Assembly (NCBI RefSeq): GCF_051020765.1
Contig: NC_134929.1
Span: 20,529,135 to 20,593,134 of the forward strand
DNA from: Lasioglossum baleicum
Taxonomy: Eukaryota > Arthropoda > Insecta > Hymenoptera > Halictidae
DNA: 64,000 bases
Direction of reading: 5' to 3'
Positions 10,490 to 23,495 of this stretch are shown here, piece by piece; position 1 is the stretch's first letter; the number at the start of each line of letters is the position of its first letter. The notes beneath the pieces were generated by a model. The model ran no database searches and was not told the origin of the DNA. It saw only the letters and a program-made list of their open reading frames with translations. The position numbers were made by a program, and so were the translations under genes.

Positions 10490-12654
10490 AGAGAGACGAA
10501 GCTTGCGGGTTCGAGAATGCCGGTAGCTTTTCATATTGAAGCCACTGCCTCGCCAAAGCGGCGTGTATCGGGTCAAGGGTGAGGCTTCGTTTCGATTTGC
10601 AAACGCTGCGTGTTGCACGCGAGCATTTGCTGGAATTTCCACGTTGCAACCGTGGAACGTCCAACCGTGAAAACATCGAGGTTTCGGTCGTGTCTTTTCT
10701 CGCATACGGGTTTACGAAACCGTATCAGTAGCACGGGAACAACGAGCCGTCTGTTATCGTGCGAGTTTCGATACTGTTACGCGAGGATAGTTCTGTTTGT
10801 GACCCGCACCGGTCGTTATTGTTGCGCCCGGTTTACCTTTTACGGCCACGCTCTATTTCGAAATCGAAAGTGCGGCGTTGATGCTGCTGGTCCAATTCCG
10901 AAAACCGGATAACCACAAAAATAATGTATTCTGTTTGTTATTGTAACGTAACATAATTTTGTGTTTTTTTCATCAATTCTACCAACTATAAACTCTGTCC
11001 AGTAGTTTTAAACGAAACTAAACTTAACGAGATCTTAAAAATATTGGGATTGAGCTGTTGACACGATAATATTGAAACTTCCACGTACGTCGTGGCTGTT
11101 TCGAAATTCTTCAGAGGTTTGCGGTCGCTTTATGTGTACTTTACGGGAGCGGTCGTGGCGCGCTGATAACGAAACTCTGCGAACGTATGCGAATCAAGGG
11201 TGAGAAACGCCAGTTAGCTTTCCCGGGCGATCGTCCCGTATATTTTTTCTCTTGAAAGTCGACGCGAAGAGGCGGTTTCTAACCCGAGCTGAGGTTTTAT
11301 TAAAAAAGTACGCGAACTGTTCCCGCAATCCGAGAAGAAAATTAAAGTTTCTACGCCTGGAACGTCGCGTCGGGGCATTCGTCGAGACTTTCGTCGGAGG
11401 GGGTTGCTCGATTCGACGGAACTTGTTGTTCCATATTCTACATTTCTGTTCCAACGCTGAGCTTCACGGGGTGCTAATTATTACAAAACTTCGCTAGAGA
11501 CTTCTGTTTCAATTTCAGACACCCTCGTTTCCGTCGATGTCTCCTTGATTCCTTCGAAAAAAAATAATAAGGACGGTCTACTTTCGGGTCTCTCGGGCCT
11601 CGTTCCACGTGATACCGCTTTATTACCATATATGCTAATTATTCCGCCTCTTTCTCTGCTCCCCTATTTTTTATTTCGTCCCCTTCAGGCTGTTATCTTC
11701 TACTTCAGGCCTGGCTAGCTCTCCCTACTCCGGGGTTCTCCCCAAGAAACTCCTGTGGCGTGTAGGACACTGGTAGTGTTGTACTTCGACTTATTCGAAG
11801 GTCTAGTAAATATTATTTAGAAATGTAACGAACCAGGAAGACTGAATTATTTTACCCTTTTCTCTTCGCCTTTCCATTTTGTTTTCTCTTCTTTAGCTTA
11901 GCAGCCTTGTAACTTTCTTCATAAACGAAGATTTCGGTTATAAATACAAACTTCGCACGTGATCCCAGCCTTGGAGCTTATGACAAAAAAGATTGTAGAG
12001 TTTCCCGGAAAGTTGGAAAGGCAATGAAACGAACCAGGAAGGTTGAACAAATGATTGCACTTCTTCTTATTGTATAAATATAAGCTTTACACGTGCGGTA
12101 CTGGAACTTCTGACAATTATAGGAAAGATTGCAGAGGTTGAAACCCCACATATACATTCTCATCTCTCTGTATTGTCCCTTTCTCCTGTAACTTTCCTGG
12201 CCAAGTTTAGCCACCGAGGGACTTCGTTTTCAATTCTTGCTCCCCTCTCGGGATTTCCGTGGATTTCTCCTTGACCCTCAGAAAAAATAATAGAGAGGGA
12301 CCATTTTAACAAAGCGAAACTTGATCAGGTTTAGCGAAAGGGGAACTTTGACGAGTTTCTTTGTCATGGATGCATGCTCGCCAACCTTGACACCCTCTTT
12401 TATTCCCTTGACACGTACAGATTACGGGATTCAGTGTTCTTTTCCGTCGGACTAACACAATACAAGACCATGACAACGCGGCAACTTCGTAATAGTCCTC
12501 GCGAAATGTATGACCGTCATTGGCAGGCGTTCGCGAGGTGATTTTCAATGCTTCGTAATTTCTTCCGTGAACAACTTGGACCTTTTCTTCGGAACGTCCA
12601 ACGTATTAGGTTGTCGCCTATGAAATGTCCGATTTTTCACGATTACTTTACGTG
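10490..12654. other. Non-coding, with weak internal duplication
   Basis: AACGAACCAGGAAG(A/G) and associated text at about 11830 recurs at about 12030, and TCTCCTTGA...CGAAAAAAAATAATA at about 11540 recurs at about 12265. This suggests an old duplication of a few hundred bases. Confidence 0.4.
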
Positions 12655-12658
12655 TTAA

Positions 12659-12880
12659 CCCTTCGCACCCGGAGCAATTGCAACTTGAAAATTAAACATT
12701 TCTTCCTAGCTAGAATATTTCCATTCCCTATGATCTTTTAAATTTTATGGATATGGGGAATTGGTATAATAGCTCATACAATATCTAAATGTTTAGTAAT
12801 TGATTAGATCCTGACATATTTAATAATGTACACAATATTTTGACTAACGGTACAGCAATTTTTAGTGGCACCTCTCTCCC
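12659..12880 (+). mobile_element. Decayed TTAA-type MITE (same family as 41.4 kb)
   Basis: Starts after TTAA (12655-12658) with CCCTTCGCAC. It contains AAATGTTTAGTAATTGATTA and then ATTTTGACTAACGGTACAGC, both shared with the 41.4-kb copy in the opposite orientation. The right terminus is eroded. A further partial copy lies at 22497-22625. Confidence 0.5.
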
Positions 12881-13703
12881 TCAGAGTTGCCATTCGAGAG
12901 TAGACTGTAATAACATTTCTATCGAAACGTTCAAGAAGATTTGCATTCGAAAAACGTACATTTCGGATGCAACAACCAAACACGAATAAAGACGAGGGAG
13001 CAGTACTGTCGGTGAAGTTTTGTTTGCGATACACACACAGTGGTATTAGTAGTTGCCCTTTGAACGGTATCGCGATGCTTTGGAGAGTTCTGCTCACCTT
13101 TGAGAGTTAATTGCACGTCGACTCTGATCCAATTTCATTTAGGAAATATTAATCCTACAATACCGGTGTAGTCTCTGGCCGCGTTTCATCTTTGATACTT
13201 GTAGCTTTCTCCTCGAATTAGAGATGTAAGTTAACCCTCTGTACCTTCGTAGCTACATATTGATGTACAATGCAAAGTTAATAGTCTAATAATGAGGAGA
13301 GGTCCCACGGTCCAGAAAAGTGAAATGAGATCCAGGAACTATGTGCTCTTAAGTTTGAACGTCTTTTTCAAGGGCCTCGCCTTAGTTTTCCAGCAGTTTC
13401 GCAGCGCGCAAGCTTCTGCGTGCCGGTGTTTCCGATTTATCGAACAATTCCGGCATTACGGGCGTAATGGCCCGAAAGGGGAACGCATCCCTGAACCGTT
13501 TCGCGTGACGATGGTCTACTCCAGAAAATTACGGGATGTCCGTGACATTCCGTCCGCGTTCCGCGCCATTACAAGCCCGTGTCCTTGCTCCCCGCAGTTT
13601 TCTTCCTTGCCAATTAGTCCTGTAAACCAGGGCTTCGGAGTCGAAGTCGGAGTTTGGGAGTAATTGCTGATCACTGGAGTCGGAGCCGGAGTAAGAAAAA
13701 GCT

Positions 13704-13955
13704 ATACAGGGTATTTCACGTAACTTGACCACATAGATTAGTACCTTTTTATAACGAATGTCCAGCTGCATCGACTGATGTATTAAAAAATATCTCATTC
13801 CATTAAAAAAAATGAAGGTGACCTCTATATCTCTAAAAAAAATTACATAAACACAAAAATTTTTTTGGTATCGTGTCCTTCAAACATCTGACGTATCTTT
13901 AAAAACAACAAAGATATTCAAGGTGGTCACACAAGTTAGGTGGAAATACCCTGTA
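13704..13955. mobile_element. TA-flanked MITE inside the hAT element
   Basis: TIRs TACAGGGTATTTCACGTAAC and a near-identical inverted end closing ...AAATACCCTGTA, each flanked by TA. About 30 bp of terminal match, 252 bp in all, no coding frame. This is the usual layout for a Tc1/mariner-type MITE. Confidence 0.75.
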
Positions 13956-14359
13956 TATCGACTCTCGGAGTCGGAGTCAGAGTTGGAAAAAAATATATCG
14001 ACTCCGACTCCAACTCTGGCTCTTTTGTTTATAAATCATTAATAGATTTATGTATACATTGATAAATTGCTAATATTCGATCTATTGTATATGTATATAC
14101 CTCGGCACTATGTAGAGGAGAACCAGTTAAAGTTATGGCAGTAGTATTTTCTAACTATTTTCTGAAAGTGAGAAAGTAACAGTCGTGTTGTGTTGTATCA
14201 GAGTTATCTGTTCCATATTCTTAGACTTTAATACAATATTTCAACTATTTATTCAGTTTTATTACAACTCTTAACACTTTACCTACCGAAAGCATATTAA
14301 TAGGATTTTCAATAATTGTGCTGTACCGAAAGAAAACATAGAAATTTTCTTTTAATATA

Positions 14360-14439
14360 TTAGGTTGGGGAAAAAGAAATCTATCATTTCTCCGTTTGAG
14401 ATAACGTAAAAATAATGGATTTCTTTTTCCCCAACCTAA
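14360..14439. mobile_element. 80-bp mariner-type mini-palindrome
   Basis: TTAGGTTGGGGAAAAAGAAA at the left is matched by its reverse complement at the right, with about 35 bp between. Flanks are TA-rich. It is essentially two transposon ends joined together. Confidence 0.75.
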
Positions 14440-14522
14440 TATATATTCAATAATAACGTTATTGAGTGACTTGTTAGTTCACAATGGAAATTGCTATCAC
14501 TGTTGAAGGTTCCATGAAGAAG

Positions 14523-14606
14523 TATTGGGTTGGCAAATAAGTTCGTTCGGTTTTTTACATTGAAATAAATCACAAAAACCGAACGAACTTATATGCCAAC
14601 CCAATA
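14523..14606. mobile_element. 84-bp mariner-type mini-palindrome
   Basis: TATTGGGTTGGCAAATAAGT...ACTTATATGCCAACCCAATA, with inverted CGTTCGGTTTTT inside. TTGGGTTGGC-type ends are typical of insect mariner elements. No transposase. Confidence 0.8.
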
Positions 14607-15801
14607 TTTAGCTATAGAACCATAGATTTTTCAAAATTATGCAATAATCACCGGTCGGTAATGTGTTACTTATTTTGAGTACATATTTTTTCAATTTGGA
14701 GAGTCGGATTCGGAGTCGGAGGTAAAAAAAGAGCAGTCGAAGTTGAAGTGAAGAATTTTGTCTACCGTCTCCGAAGCCCTGCTGTAAACGGTTTAACCCT
14801 CGCACTACCATGGCACGAGGCATTTCCTGCCCACTGTATCATATTTTACACATTTTCTTCCCTTGGTCTGTTCATGTAAAATTCCCAAGCCATTCATGGC
14901 CGTTTAACACAATGTTCTCAAGCATGTTTCTTCATAATTCAGTCTCTACAAGAGAATTACTCTGTTCAAGCTCGAAGCATGATTTTTGTTCTCCAGTCTT
15001 ATGCATATTCGATTGTGGCATCGTCTTTAGTATACCTGCGTTTCCTTCGAAAAGTGTTCTTTTTGAAGAACAATCGCAATTGGTGGAACAAGGATTAAAA
15101 TGCCTTGTTGCAAACATGAAAAATTTAATGTTAAAAACGTAGTAAATTACCAATATTTCCGTTCAGTCACTCTTGGAATAAAATGATTTTGTAAAACCAT
15201 CGATATATTCGCGGTACTGCTATAATAAAAAATTGCAATATTTGAAGCACAGCATAAAAGACCCGGGTGACCATGGAAATTGTATGTATTTGTTATCCGA
15301 TATGTGGCGATGGTAACCTAGTAAATGTATCAATCTTCCCGTCTCTGTGCGTCACTATTGAAATAAAATGAATTTCTGAATATTACACGTTACGCTGCAT
15401 TAATACTGTGTACCGATAATGTGTACTAACTGATCTAAAACCACATGAATTGTTAAATCTCGTTAAATCGGAGCAAGCTAAAATAATTCATGTACGTTAT
15501 TTAGAATGAAGTCGGGATTGATTGCAAAGTAAAGCTCAGGATAATATACAGAGGGAAATGCTTGCAGTTTTAATAATTGCGTCCCCGGGGAAAATATTAT
15601 CCTGAAGAGGTAATTTTCGACGTCCACAGTGATTAAGGGTTGAAGTGCTCGGAGATCCGTGCAGAGAATCTCCCGTTTAATCGCAGTAAGAGCTCTGGTT
15701 GCTGCCGCCTTTTGCATCGCAATTAATGGATATCCTGCCGATGAAATATTCATAACACGATTAACGGTTCGCTTTAATTAATTGCGGGATATAACCGGCG
15801 T

Positions 15802-15833
15802 GTGCAGTGCAGTGCAGTGCAATGCGGTGCAGC
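15802..15833 (+). repeat. (GTGCA)n short tandem repeat
   Basis: About six GTGCA units with substitutions. Confidence 0.85.
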
Positions 15834-17011
15834 GCGGCGGTCAAGAAGATGGTCACTCGGAATCGACGTCAATCGGGCTCTATTAATATTCATTATCCCC
15901 GCGGTATCTTTCCCGTTCGGCGAATACGACGCGATTGCAAATTGATCCGCGAATTAAACGGAAATATTTCCCCAGCGTGTGTATTCGCAAACAAATGAAA
16001 AATAATATCGGCTCGTAACGAATAATAACGTTCGAACAATGGCTGCCGGACACCACGTGTCGCTTTTCAAAAATTCCACAACCCCCTCCCCGCGGCGTGG
16101 AATTCGGTAGCCGGGATGTCCAATTAACAATGTATGCGGCTTGATCGACGAGAGACGGCCACTCACCAATTACAGCTTCCGCGTTAATATTTCCAATTGC
16201 AAACTACGGAACCTCGCGTTTCGCACCAGTGTACTCGCCTATGAATTGCCTGGGACGTTCCAGTTTCGGATCTGCCGTGTTCAACTGTGGTCCAGATCGA
16301 AGAAGTTGGTGTCATTTAGCTAAAAAGTCAATTCCTCATATCGATTTCTAACGTATTGCTTCCTAAATGTCAATGAACCTCGAAAATGAAAAAATTAATG
16401 CAGTTTACCAAGAATTGTAATTAGGACGAATACTTAAAGGTAGACATTTAGAGATGGTACTTTTTTTCACCAAGAAAATTGCTTCTCTTCTTCCAGGTGC
16501 CCTGATCACACCACTTAATATTTCTTATATCTTTTTGTTTACGATGTTGTGCACTCTTTTGTGTTACAAAATTAACATCGACACTAAAAGTTATTGTTCA
16601 CAATATGTTAAAAGTTAATATTCAATGAAATAAAAAAATTGGCCAAATTTTTTACATTTGACAAGGAATATCTAGAGAACCCTGAAAATAATAATGCAAG
16701 AATCTTGTCCTACCTCCCCCTACTTTGCAACTTATCATTGTTCGAAGCTGTCAATGTTACTTTGCGACGAGTTTCGTTTGCATAAAACAGGCTCGTATGA
16801 CTGATCAAATGTCTTCCAAATACGAACGTTTTTGCAATAACATTATAAGAGATAAATAGAGTAAAGATATATATGTAAATTAACTTCGATAGTCACTTTT
16901 ATTTAAAAAATATAACTATATTAAATATAAAAATAAATATTAATATTCTCGCTGTATTTATTCCTATCGTTGAAACCTTGTGCAGCGTTCGAAAACTCTT
17001 TCAGATTATTG

Positions 17012-17060
17012 TTAACACATTACCGACCGGTGATTATTGCATAATTTTGGAAAATCTAGG
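17012..17060 (+). repeat. Terminus of the TTAACACATTACCGACC repeat family
   Basis: TTAACACATTACCGACCGG and the following ATTATTGCATAATTTTG match, inverted, 14625-14668. This looks like one end of a piggyBac-like MITE; the other end was not located. Confidence 0.5.
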
Positions 17061-17999
17061 GCACATGAAATAAACACTTTTTAATGAAAAACTATATTTG
17101 AACAATTCATTATTTAATAAAAAATATCACACACACACAACGAAAAGTTAGTAAAAATGATTGTTTAACAAGTGCAAAAAATATTTAATTATCTCTAGGT
17201 AAGAATTACTATTTTTTAAATATTTTTCGCGAAAATTTCATTGCGATATCTCTAATAGTTCAAAAGTTATAACAAAATTACACCGACTTCTTCGATCCGG
17301 ACCACTGTGTGCCGCTTTGTTGCGACACATGCGAATTATTGTGTCCCTTACATATGCTCCCTTTCAATTTTTTAATTCTCTTCTGCTCCCTTCTTCTTTG
17401 ATCTTCTCGGCCGCCTTGTAATCTCGCGCTCTTCATAAACGAATATTTGCTTAGGAGATTTACTAACGGAGAAAGAGAACGAGCCGGCAAATCGGAACGG
17501 TTATGCGACTCCTTGACGAGAAGCAGAGAAAATCCATTCACGTGTACGAGCATGGCTAACGCGATACCTGTTTTGATCGGGAACACGGCGCACTCGAGCG
17601 TCGAACGATCCGTTTGAAACTCGAGTAGACGGGAATATATACAGGGCTGGATATCGTTATTTCACAGGGAGTCATTTCAAGTTGACGATAAATTTATTGT
17701 TGGAGAGCGAACGTGACGCGCGTATGACCAATCGAATCGATCGGGCCGCAACTTTCTACCAATTCGAACCCAACCCCCAGGGGCTCGCAGAGAGAGAACC
17801 GAGACGAATATATTCACGTTGAGAGCTTGCACAACTCGAGGATACACAAAACTGTGAGTAAATCCAAATAGAAAGTACGCTTGGACTGTTCCGGAGGCTA
17901 GCAAAATAAAAGAGGAATCGAATGGAACGTAGAATAAACGTCTAGAGGGCTCCAAAGTGCAGGAAAGTGAATGATAGCTAAAATGAAAGTATTGTAGAG

Positions 18000-19095
18000 A
18001 AGGTGGTTATAGATGAATTCACACACACAGTATGCAGGTACAAAAGAAGAGGTTAACGAGTGGTAAGAGAAAGGGTCTAAGAAAGAATTGTGGAGCCTGT
18101 GAAAAATTTAAGAAGCCGTGCAAGCATCGGTAAATCCAAGGGAGAGGTATCTAAGATGGGTCAAGGATACAATGGTGTATGAGAAGAAATATAGGTCCTA
18201 CTGTAGGGTCTGTGAAAATTTGAGAACCTGTGAAAGCATAAGTCAATCCACGAGATAGGAACGACAGCGAGTGAAAAATAAGGACTCTTAGAACCGAAGA
18301 AGTAAAATCGTGGGGCTTTTGAAAAATGTGGTGATTCCAAAAATAAATTGATTGGAGGGTCACGTAAACGGAAGATAGCCAAATGCATATATGCAGTGCT
18401 GTGAATAATTATAAACTCAACCATATTTTTATGTTTTTCATAGTACCGAAATAAAAATTGACGAATCCGTTTATGCATTTTTATATTCTCACATACAAAA
18501 CAAAAGTGAGCAAACAGAAAATAATAGTTTCGTTCCTCAGAAATTTGGAAAAATGGCATTTGTTGTTAAAATTGTGGTTTAAGCTGTGAATAAGTATATG
18601 TAGACTAATTATTAATTTTAGTATCTTTCATTTAGTATTTAGTATTGCTGTAATATTACTATCACTAAGCAGATCTGACAAAACTTCAGGAACGTTCTGA
18701 ATGAGGTATGAACAGCGACCGAGTTTATAAATATTCACAGCTCAAATCTCCTTGTCTTAAAACATTCAGCTACTACAGTGCACGAAGAAGAGATAGCAAG
18801 TAACTGTTTGCATAGAAAAGGTCGTACTACCTCATCATAAATGTAGCAAAACTTACTTAATGAGTTATAATTATTCACAGCACTGTATTTATTAAAAGCT
18901 CGCAGTAGTTGGAGCAGAGAAATAGGACTACCTCGAAAACGAAAATATCTAAGCCAGTGTATACGAAGAAAAAGTATACCTGAGGCCTGCAGAGCTGTGC
19001 AGACCCTGCGAAAATATTCGAGAGTCAACAAAAGCGTGACTGAATCCCAAAAGAAGCCAGCCTGCAGATCACTGAACAAAGAGAGAAGCTTCGAC
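18000..19095 (-). repeat. Diverged 20-bp-type repeats, interrupted by a MITE
   Basis: CTGTGAAAATTTGAGAACC, AAGCATCGGTAAATCC, AAGCATAAGTCAATCC and AAAGCGTGACTGAATCC recur in 18.0-18.36 and 18.9-19.09 kb. They resemble the complement of the 2.7-kb minisatellite but are too decayed to be certain. Confidence 0.35.
18394..18885. mobile_element. Mariner-like MITE, 492 bp
   Basis: CAGTGCTGTGAATAATTATA at the left end and TATAATTATTCACAGCACTG at the right are inverted copies; the right flank is TA, the left is decayed. Subterminal copies of AGCTGTGAATAA-like sequence occur inside. It interrupts a block of diverged 20-bp-type repeats (18.0-18.36 and 18.9-19.09 kb). Confidence 0.7.
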
Positions 19096-22000
19096 CACAT
19101 AATAAGTGTGTACCAGTTATAAACACTCGAATGCAGGCCTGTTACACCGTCGAACAGGGTTCTCGGGTCCCGCAACAGATGTTTGAGCGCTTGTGGCCGC
19201 GGACCCCGAAGGTCCGCATGGCTGGCTGATTAATTACGCGCGGCTAATTAAATCACACCCACCGGGCCGATCGGAGTTCTCGCTCGGCTCGGCGACGAAA
19301 CACGCCGGAGGAGTAAATTGAAACTCGTCGGATGCTGCAGGAAATTGAACCCGCAGTGGGCCGTCGATTGAATGCGAGAAAGGTCGTCGACGAACCTAAC
19401 GGCGACGTTACCTCGTGGCTAAGAGCAAAGATTCATAAATATGGATGGCGAACGGTACACGAGCTTCAGAAACGGAGATTGTCGACGGAGATGGGGAGCT
19501 GACCCTTCGCTGTCTTGTATGTGTCCAGCGCGATTGCATATTAGTTTATTCAAACGAGTTCTGCACCGAACACGACTCGCAATGTTGATGAAAGTGATGA
19601 TTTTGTCCACCTCCAAGAGCAATTTTCATCCTGTTCAACATGGATACTGACCGACGAAAGAGAAAACGTGCGAAATGTTTTTTCGAGAGCTACCTCCTGC
19701 ATAAATTCTTCTGGAATTAATTTGAACTTGAAAACTCCTAGTTCTTCTACATATCTACTGGTCCCATAGGTGGTTCTCTTAGCCTATTTAGAACAGTTAA
19801 GGAACACTACCAACTGTAACATTATAGATGAATATGGCGGAATCGATAAGAAACTAATCTGTCCATATTTCTCGGAATAACTAGAATAAACAATAACCCA
19901 TATTTTGAGACACAGGGAGCTTTCCACTGAAGTTGCAGCAACGAAGATCCAGGAACAATGAACTATTAATTTCGGATGATGGTCGGCGGGTCTGCGTCGA
20001 TCAATCGTGTCAGGTGACAGGTGTGCATCCAGCGACTCTCCGCAGGTTGACACAGGCCGCAGATCAATTAACCGAGATAATGAGATGTTCGAGGGACCTG
20101 TAGCCCTCCGTCGACAAAAGATTCATCTCTCGCGATCAGATCAGCAGGTGAGCAAGATGAACAACGCTGTAAATTCACCCCGACGACGAGACTCCATCGA
20201 TATAACTGTTAACGCAAACCTAGGCAAGCACCATCAGCGTTTCGAGTTGCATCCAACCGATACGTCGACAACTGCCGAACATGATCTGTCACGATTATTA
20301 TGCCCGAGCAAACATTCCGGAATCGCGACGTTCGTTCGCGAGCCACCGAGCCGCAGCAATTAGGATTGTTTGAGCAGTGGATCTAACCTAAGTAGACGAA
20401 ACGTTCGGAGCCTGCGGCCTATTAACTGCGTACCTCCGAGAATTCGAACCTCTCTCGCTTTGATCGGAGAAATCGTTAACACGATTTCTGTCTGAACGTT
20501 GTGTAATGCGTTCCACGCGCAATTTCCTACGAAAATTTGCTGGGTTGCGCGACAGACGCTGTTAGCTAGGTCCTATGCCTTGCGACCTTTTCGATGGCTG
20601 TTTCACGGGGAAATTGAAGGCACACAGGTGGTTGAGAGAGAACGGAGATGATTCTATAGTATGTAAACATAGAGTGCGAAAGGAACAGCTATATTTTTTC
20701 GTAGCGGGTCCTGCGTTGAGGATAATCGACTTCGAAAGTCGAACGAGTTTCGTGGAGTGTCTGACTAAGGCTGACCGTTTCTACTGCAGACCAGCTGCGA
20801 GTTTTATTGAGTTGGACTTTGAAATACGTTTACTTATTATGACCTCTGTATTGTTCAGCATATTGTTGTCATTTACAATTTTTTAATCTAACACTAGACG
20901 AAGAATTAATGAACAACCCTTAAAGATTGCAGATCCCCTCTCGTTCACCTCATGAAAAAAAGAAATATTTCGAAACTGGAAATTTTGCAACCTGTTGAAC
21001 CGTAATCTCCAGTTGATTCAGGAAACGTTAATCGAACGATACCAGCGAAGTCTATCCGTCTATGTCGGCTCTGATAAAACGTTTCGCCGATAAAAAGAAG
21101 GAATACGATCACTCGATGCGTTCAAGGAGATACATAGAGACATTCCGACGAAACAATTTCAGTTCCACGTTGCAAACCGCTAAAGCCTAGCAAACGCAAC
21201 TTCTCGGAATGTAGCAGCATCGCTTTCGGGAAGAATGTCGCAGCGAGTGCTGAAAGAATGTCCCCTTGACCCGTGACCTTTCGAGGCTCGATTACACAGA
21301 CCGGAAGCCCATCGCGCTGATGGGATACGTCCGACAGGTTGTCGGTGACAGGTCGGACAAAAGTGACTCGCAAAATAGTGGCATGAAGCCGCCGGAAACG
21401 GAAAATGATCGATAAAAGTGTTCCGGGAGCGCGGCCAACCTTCGCTCGAGTTGTAAAAATATTGCTGTGTTACACACGGTGTCCTACAACTGGGACAAAT
21501 GATTTTATGTTGTTACGGCGCTTTGACGCAACTGACATTCTTGGACATTGTTATTACATAAAAAATTATTGCACGTTTGTATTGTTATGTATATACATAT
21601 ATACAATATGTTGTACATTTTTTATCGACGTTAAAGCGCGACTTCGTACAAGCTTGTTCCATTCTATCGCACGACATATTTCCCTCTGTGAAAAAAGAGT
21701 CGCGGGCTACCATCAAAGAGACCTTATTCCCTCCATCTCTCTTTGGAACCTCCACCCACGTGCCACAGAACCCTTTGCCCAACGTGAATCAAGTAAAAGG
21801 ACGGCATAACGTGGAAATGGCGTGCTAAGGGAATTGTCAGTCCGGGCCCCATTATTGAATTTGAATTGTGCTCGTCGCTCTTTCCCCTCCCACGATGTGT
21901 CCAGGATGATTGGAACGGTCGATCTTACTTCTTCCTTATGAGGAACCTTTGTTAAGTTAACCTAACTAAGCTAAGTTAACCTTTGACGTTCGGATATTCA

Positions 22001-23103
22001 CCAAACAGATACGAGATCGGAGGGCGGTAGCTTCTCGGTAAAGAATTAGTAGACTGCGGATGCAAACTGAAAATTGGACAAGATAAAAATTTTACTGGAA
22101 AATTTTCGGTGCTGTATCCACGTGTTTTTTTTTTGGAGTTCGCAGGCGTTCCCCGCGCGTATATTCGTCGTCGCCGATGATACTGCAGGCTGACCAGGGG
22201 CGCGGTCGCGACCATAAATCCTCCATAAAGCCGCGGAACCGTTCGGAACATAGTTGGACGGGTTAGGATCGCGTGCTCACCTGTCGGCTTGCGTGTCGGT
22301 CGTCTCCAATTGCGGCAACGACTGGGTCGTCAGTAATCTCTGGGCTTGGCTCTCCTTCTTGCTGGTTCTCGCCGTCTCTTTGTCTTCTGATTCGTGCCTC
22401 GACTCATCCCCGCACGATTTCTCCTCCACCTACCATCGAAACCAAACGGGAATTAGCCTACCGATTCGCCTAATGCGCCTGCTACAATCTTGTCGGAGAA
22501 ATTTTCAAAATTTTCTGACTTCGAATTTTTCCATTCCCTACGATTTTGGAAATTTTATGGATATGAAGTTGTTACAATACCTCATGCAATACTTAAATGT
22601 TTAGCAATTGATTAGATACGACCGAATACGTCATCGAATAAATACGTTAGAACCGATCGCTTGCATTCTGTAAAATCGATTGATCCATTCCATCGGCGCG
22701 TGAATATCCACGGTCCGTCGGGCACCATTAAAATTTCACCGTTAATTCGATTATGAATTTCGCGTGACCCTTACTTGTCGTTCCCCGTTGCGAGCCTAAT
22801 CATTTGTCGGTAACAATTAACGATTACGGAAATTAACGTTGCTCATCGTCGGCCGTAAACTCCCGTGAAACATTAATACTTTTACAAAGGATTTAAACAA
22901 CGAGCGCTCATTCGAGATGCGAATTCGCGTGTAATCAGATTACAGTTGAACGCGACGGCGGTGCACGAAACAATGTCACGTTTCCAGCATTGGATGATTG
23001 TCGACAGCTTTTAGTTTAGCATCTTCTTGATACGATTACAGTCATTCGATTTATCCGAGCGATATGTAATTTTGTTCCTCTTCAAGTTCTGTGTAACACC
23101 GTA
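18886..23103. other. Non-coding stretch
   Basis: No exon recognised. CpG-rich, GC-balanced blocks at 19.2-19.4 and 20.0-20.5 kb could be regulatory. Contains the partial repeat at 22.5 kb. Confidence 0.5.
22497..22625 (+). repeat. Partial copy of the 12.66-kb MITE family
   Basis: CATTCCCTACGATTTTGGAA and AAATGTTTAGCAATTGATTA match 12725-12806 closely. No clear termini. Confidence 0.55.
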
Positions 23104-23317
23104 TACAGGGTGACGCACCTGAAACAGGCCACCTGAATAACTCGGCTGCTATTGGTGTTAGGAAAAAATGCATCAGATGGAACTTGCTTGGTTTCGAGGG
23201 GGCATTAATCTGATTCTAGTAGCTTTCTTGTAGGTGGACACGTAAAGGACATATGAAGGTTACCTTTAGCTTTTTAAACAGAACGCCCGATATTTTTTTA
23301 TTAAAAAAGTAGTTACC

Positions 23318-23495
23318 TGCGTATATCATAAATCTAATAGTTAACGAGATATTATCGAAATAATTTTCCATTTGTACTTAATCAAGTTGAGGGGTATTAG
23401 TTCGAGCACCTACTAGCTTCCAGGTAATAGCTATTACATATACATATGGGAAATTATATCGATAATATCTCATTAACTATTAGATTTATGATATG
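23318..23495. repeat. 178-bp hairpin inside the foldback element
   Basis: TATCATAAATCTAATAGTTA and the following AACGAGATATTATCG near 23325 are matched, inverted, near 23495. Confidence 0.75.

Larger units (their letters stand above)
14275..14665. mobile_element. TTAA-type (piggyBac-like) MITE inside the hAT element
   Basis: Starts after TTAA (14271-14274) with CACTTTACCTACCGAAAGC and ends with the inverted counterpart ACCGGTCGGTAATGTG before TTAC (a decayed TTAA). A related terminus, TTAACACATTACCGACCGG, occurs at 17012. It holds two 80-bp mariner-like palindromes, so it predates them. Confidence 0.6.
13628..14781. mobile_element. hAT-type non-autonomous element with 8-bp TSD, carrying nested MITEs
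   Basis: Terminal inverted repeats CAGGGCTTCGGAG (13628) and its complement CTCCGAAGCCCTG (to 14781) are flanked by the exact 8-bp duplication CTGTAAAC (13620-13627 and 14782-14789), diagnostic of hAT transposition. Subterminal GGAGTC hexamers are repeated at both ends, as is usual for hAT transposase-binding regions. No transposase is present. Its interior is largely filled by later insertions (13704-13955 and 14275-14665). Confidence 0.85.
14790..18000. other. Non-coding stretch
   Basis: Holds a weak direct duplication (TTGGAATAAAATGATTT near 15172 and TTGAAATAAAATGAATTT near 15358), a GTGCA repeat, and the 17.0-kb repeat terminus. Otherwise nothing is recognised. Confidence 0.5.

Noticed and set aside
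21950..21985. GTTAACCTAACTAAG-type sequence as interstitial telomere repeat
   Set aside because: Not a tandem TTAGG array; only a few irregular TTAACC/CTAAC motifs.
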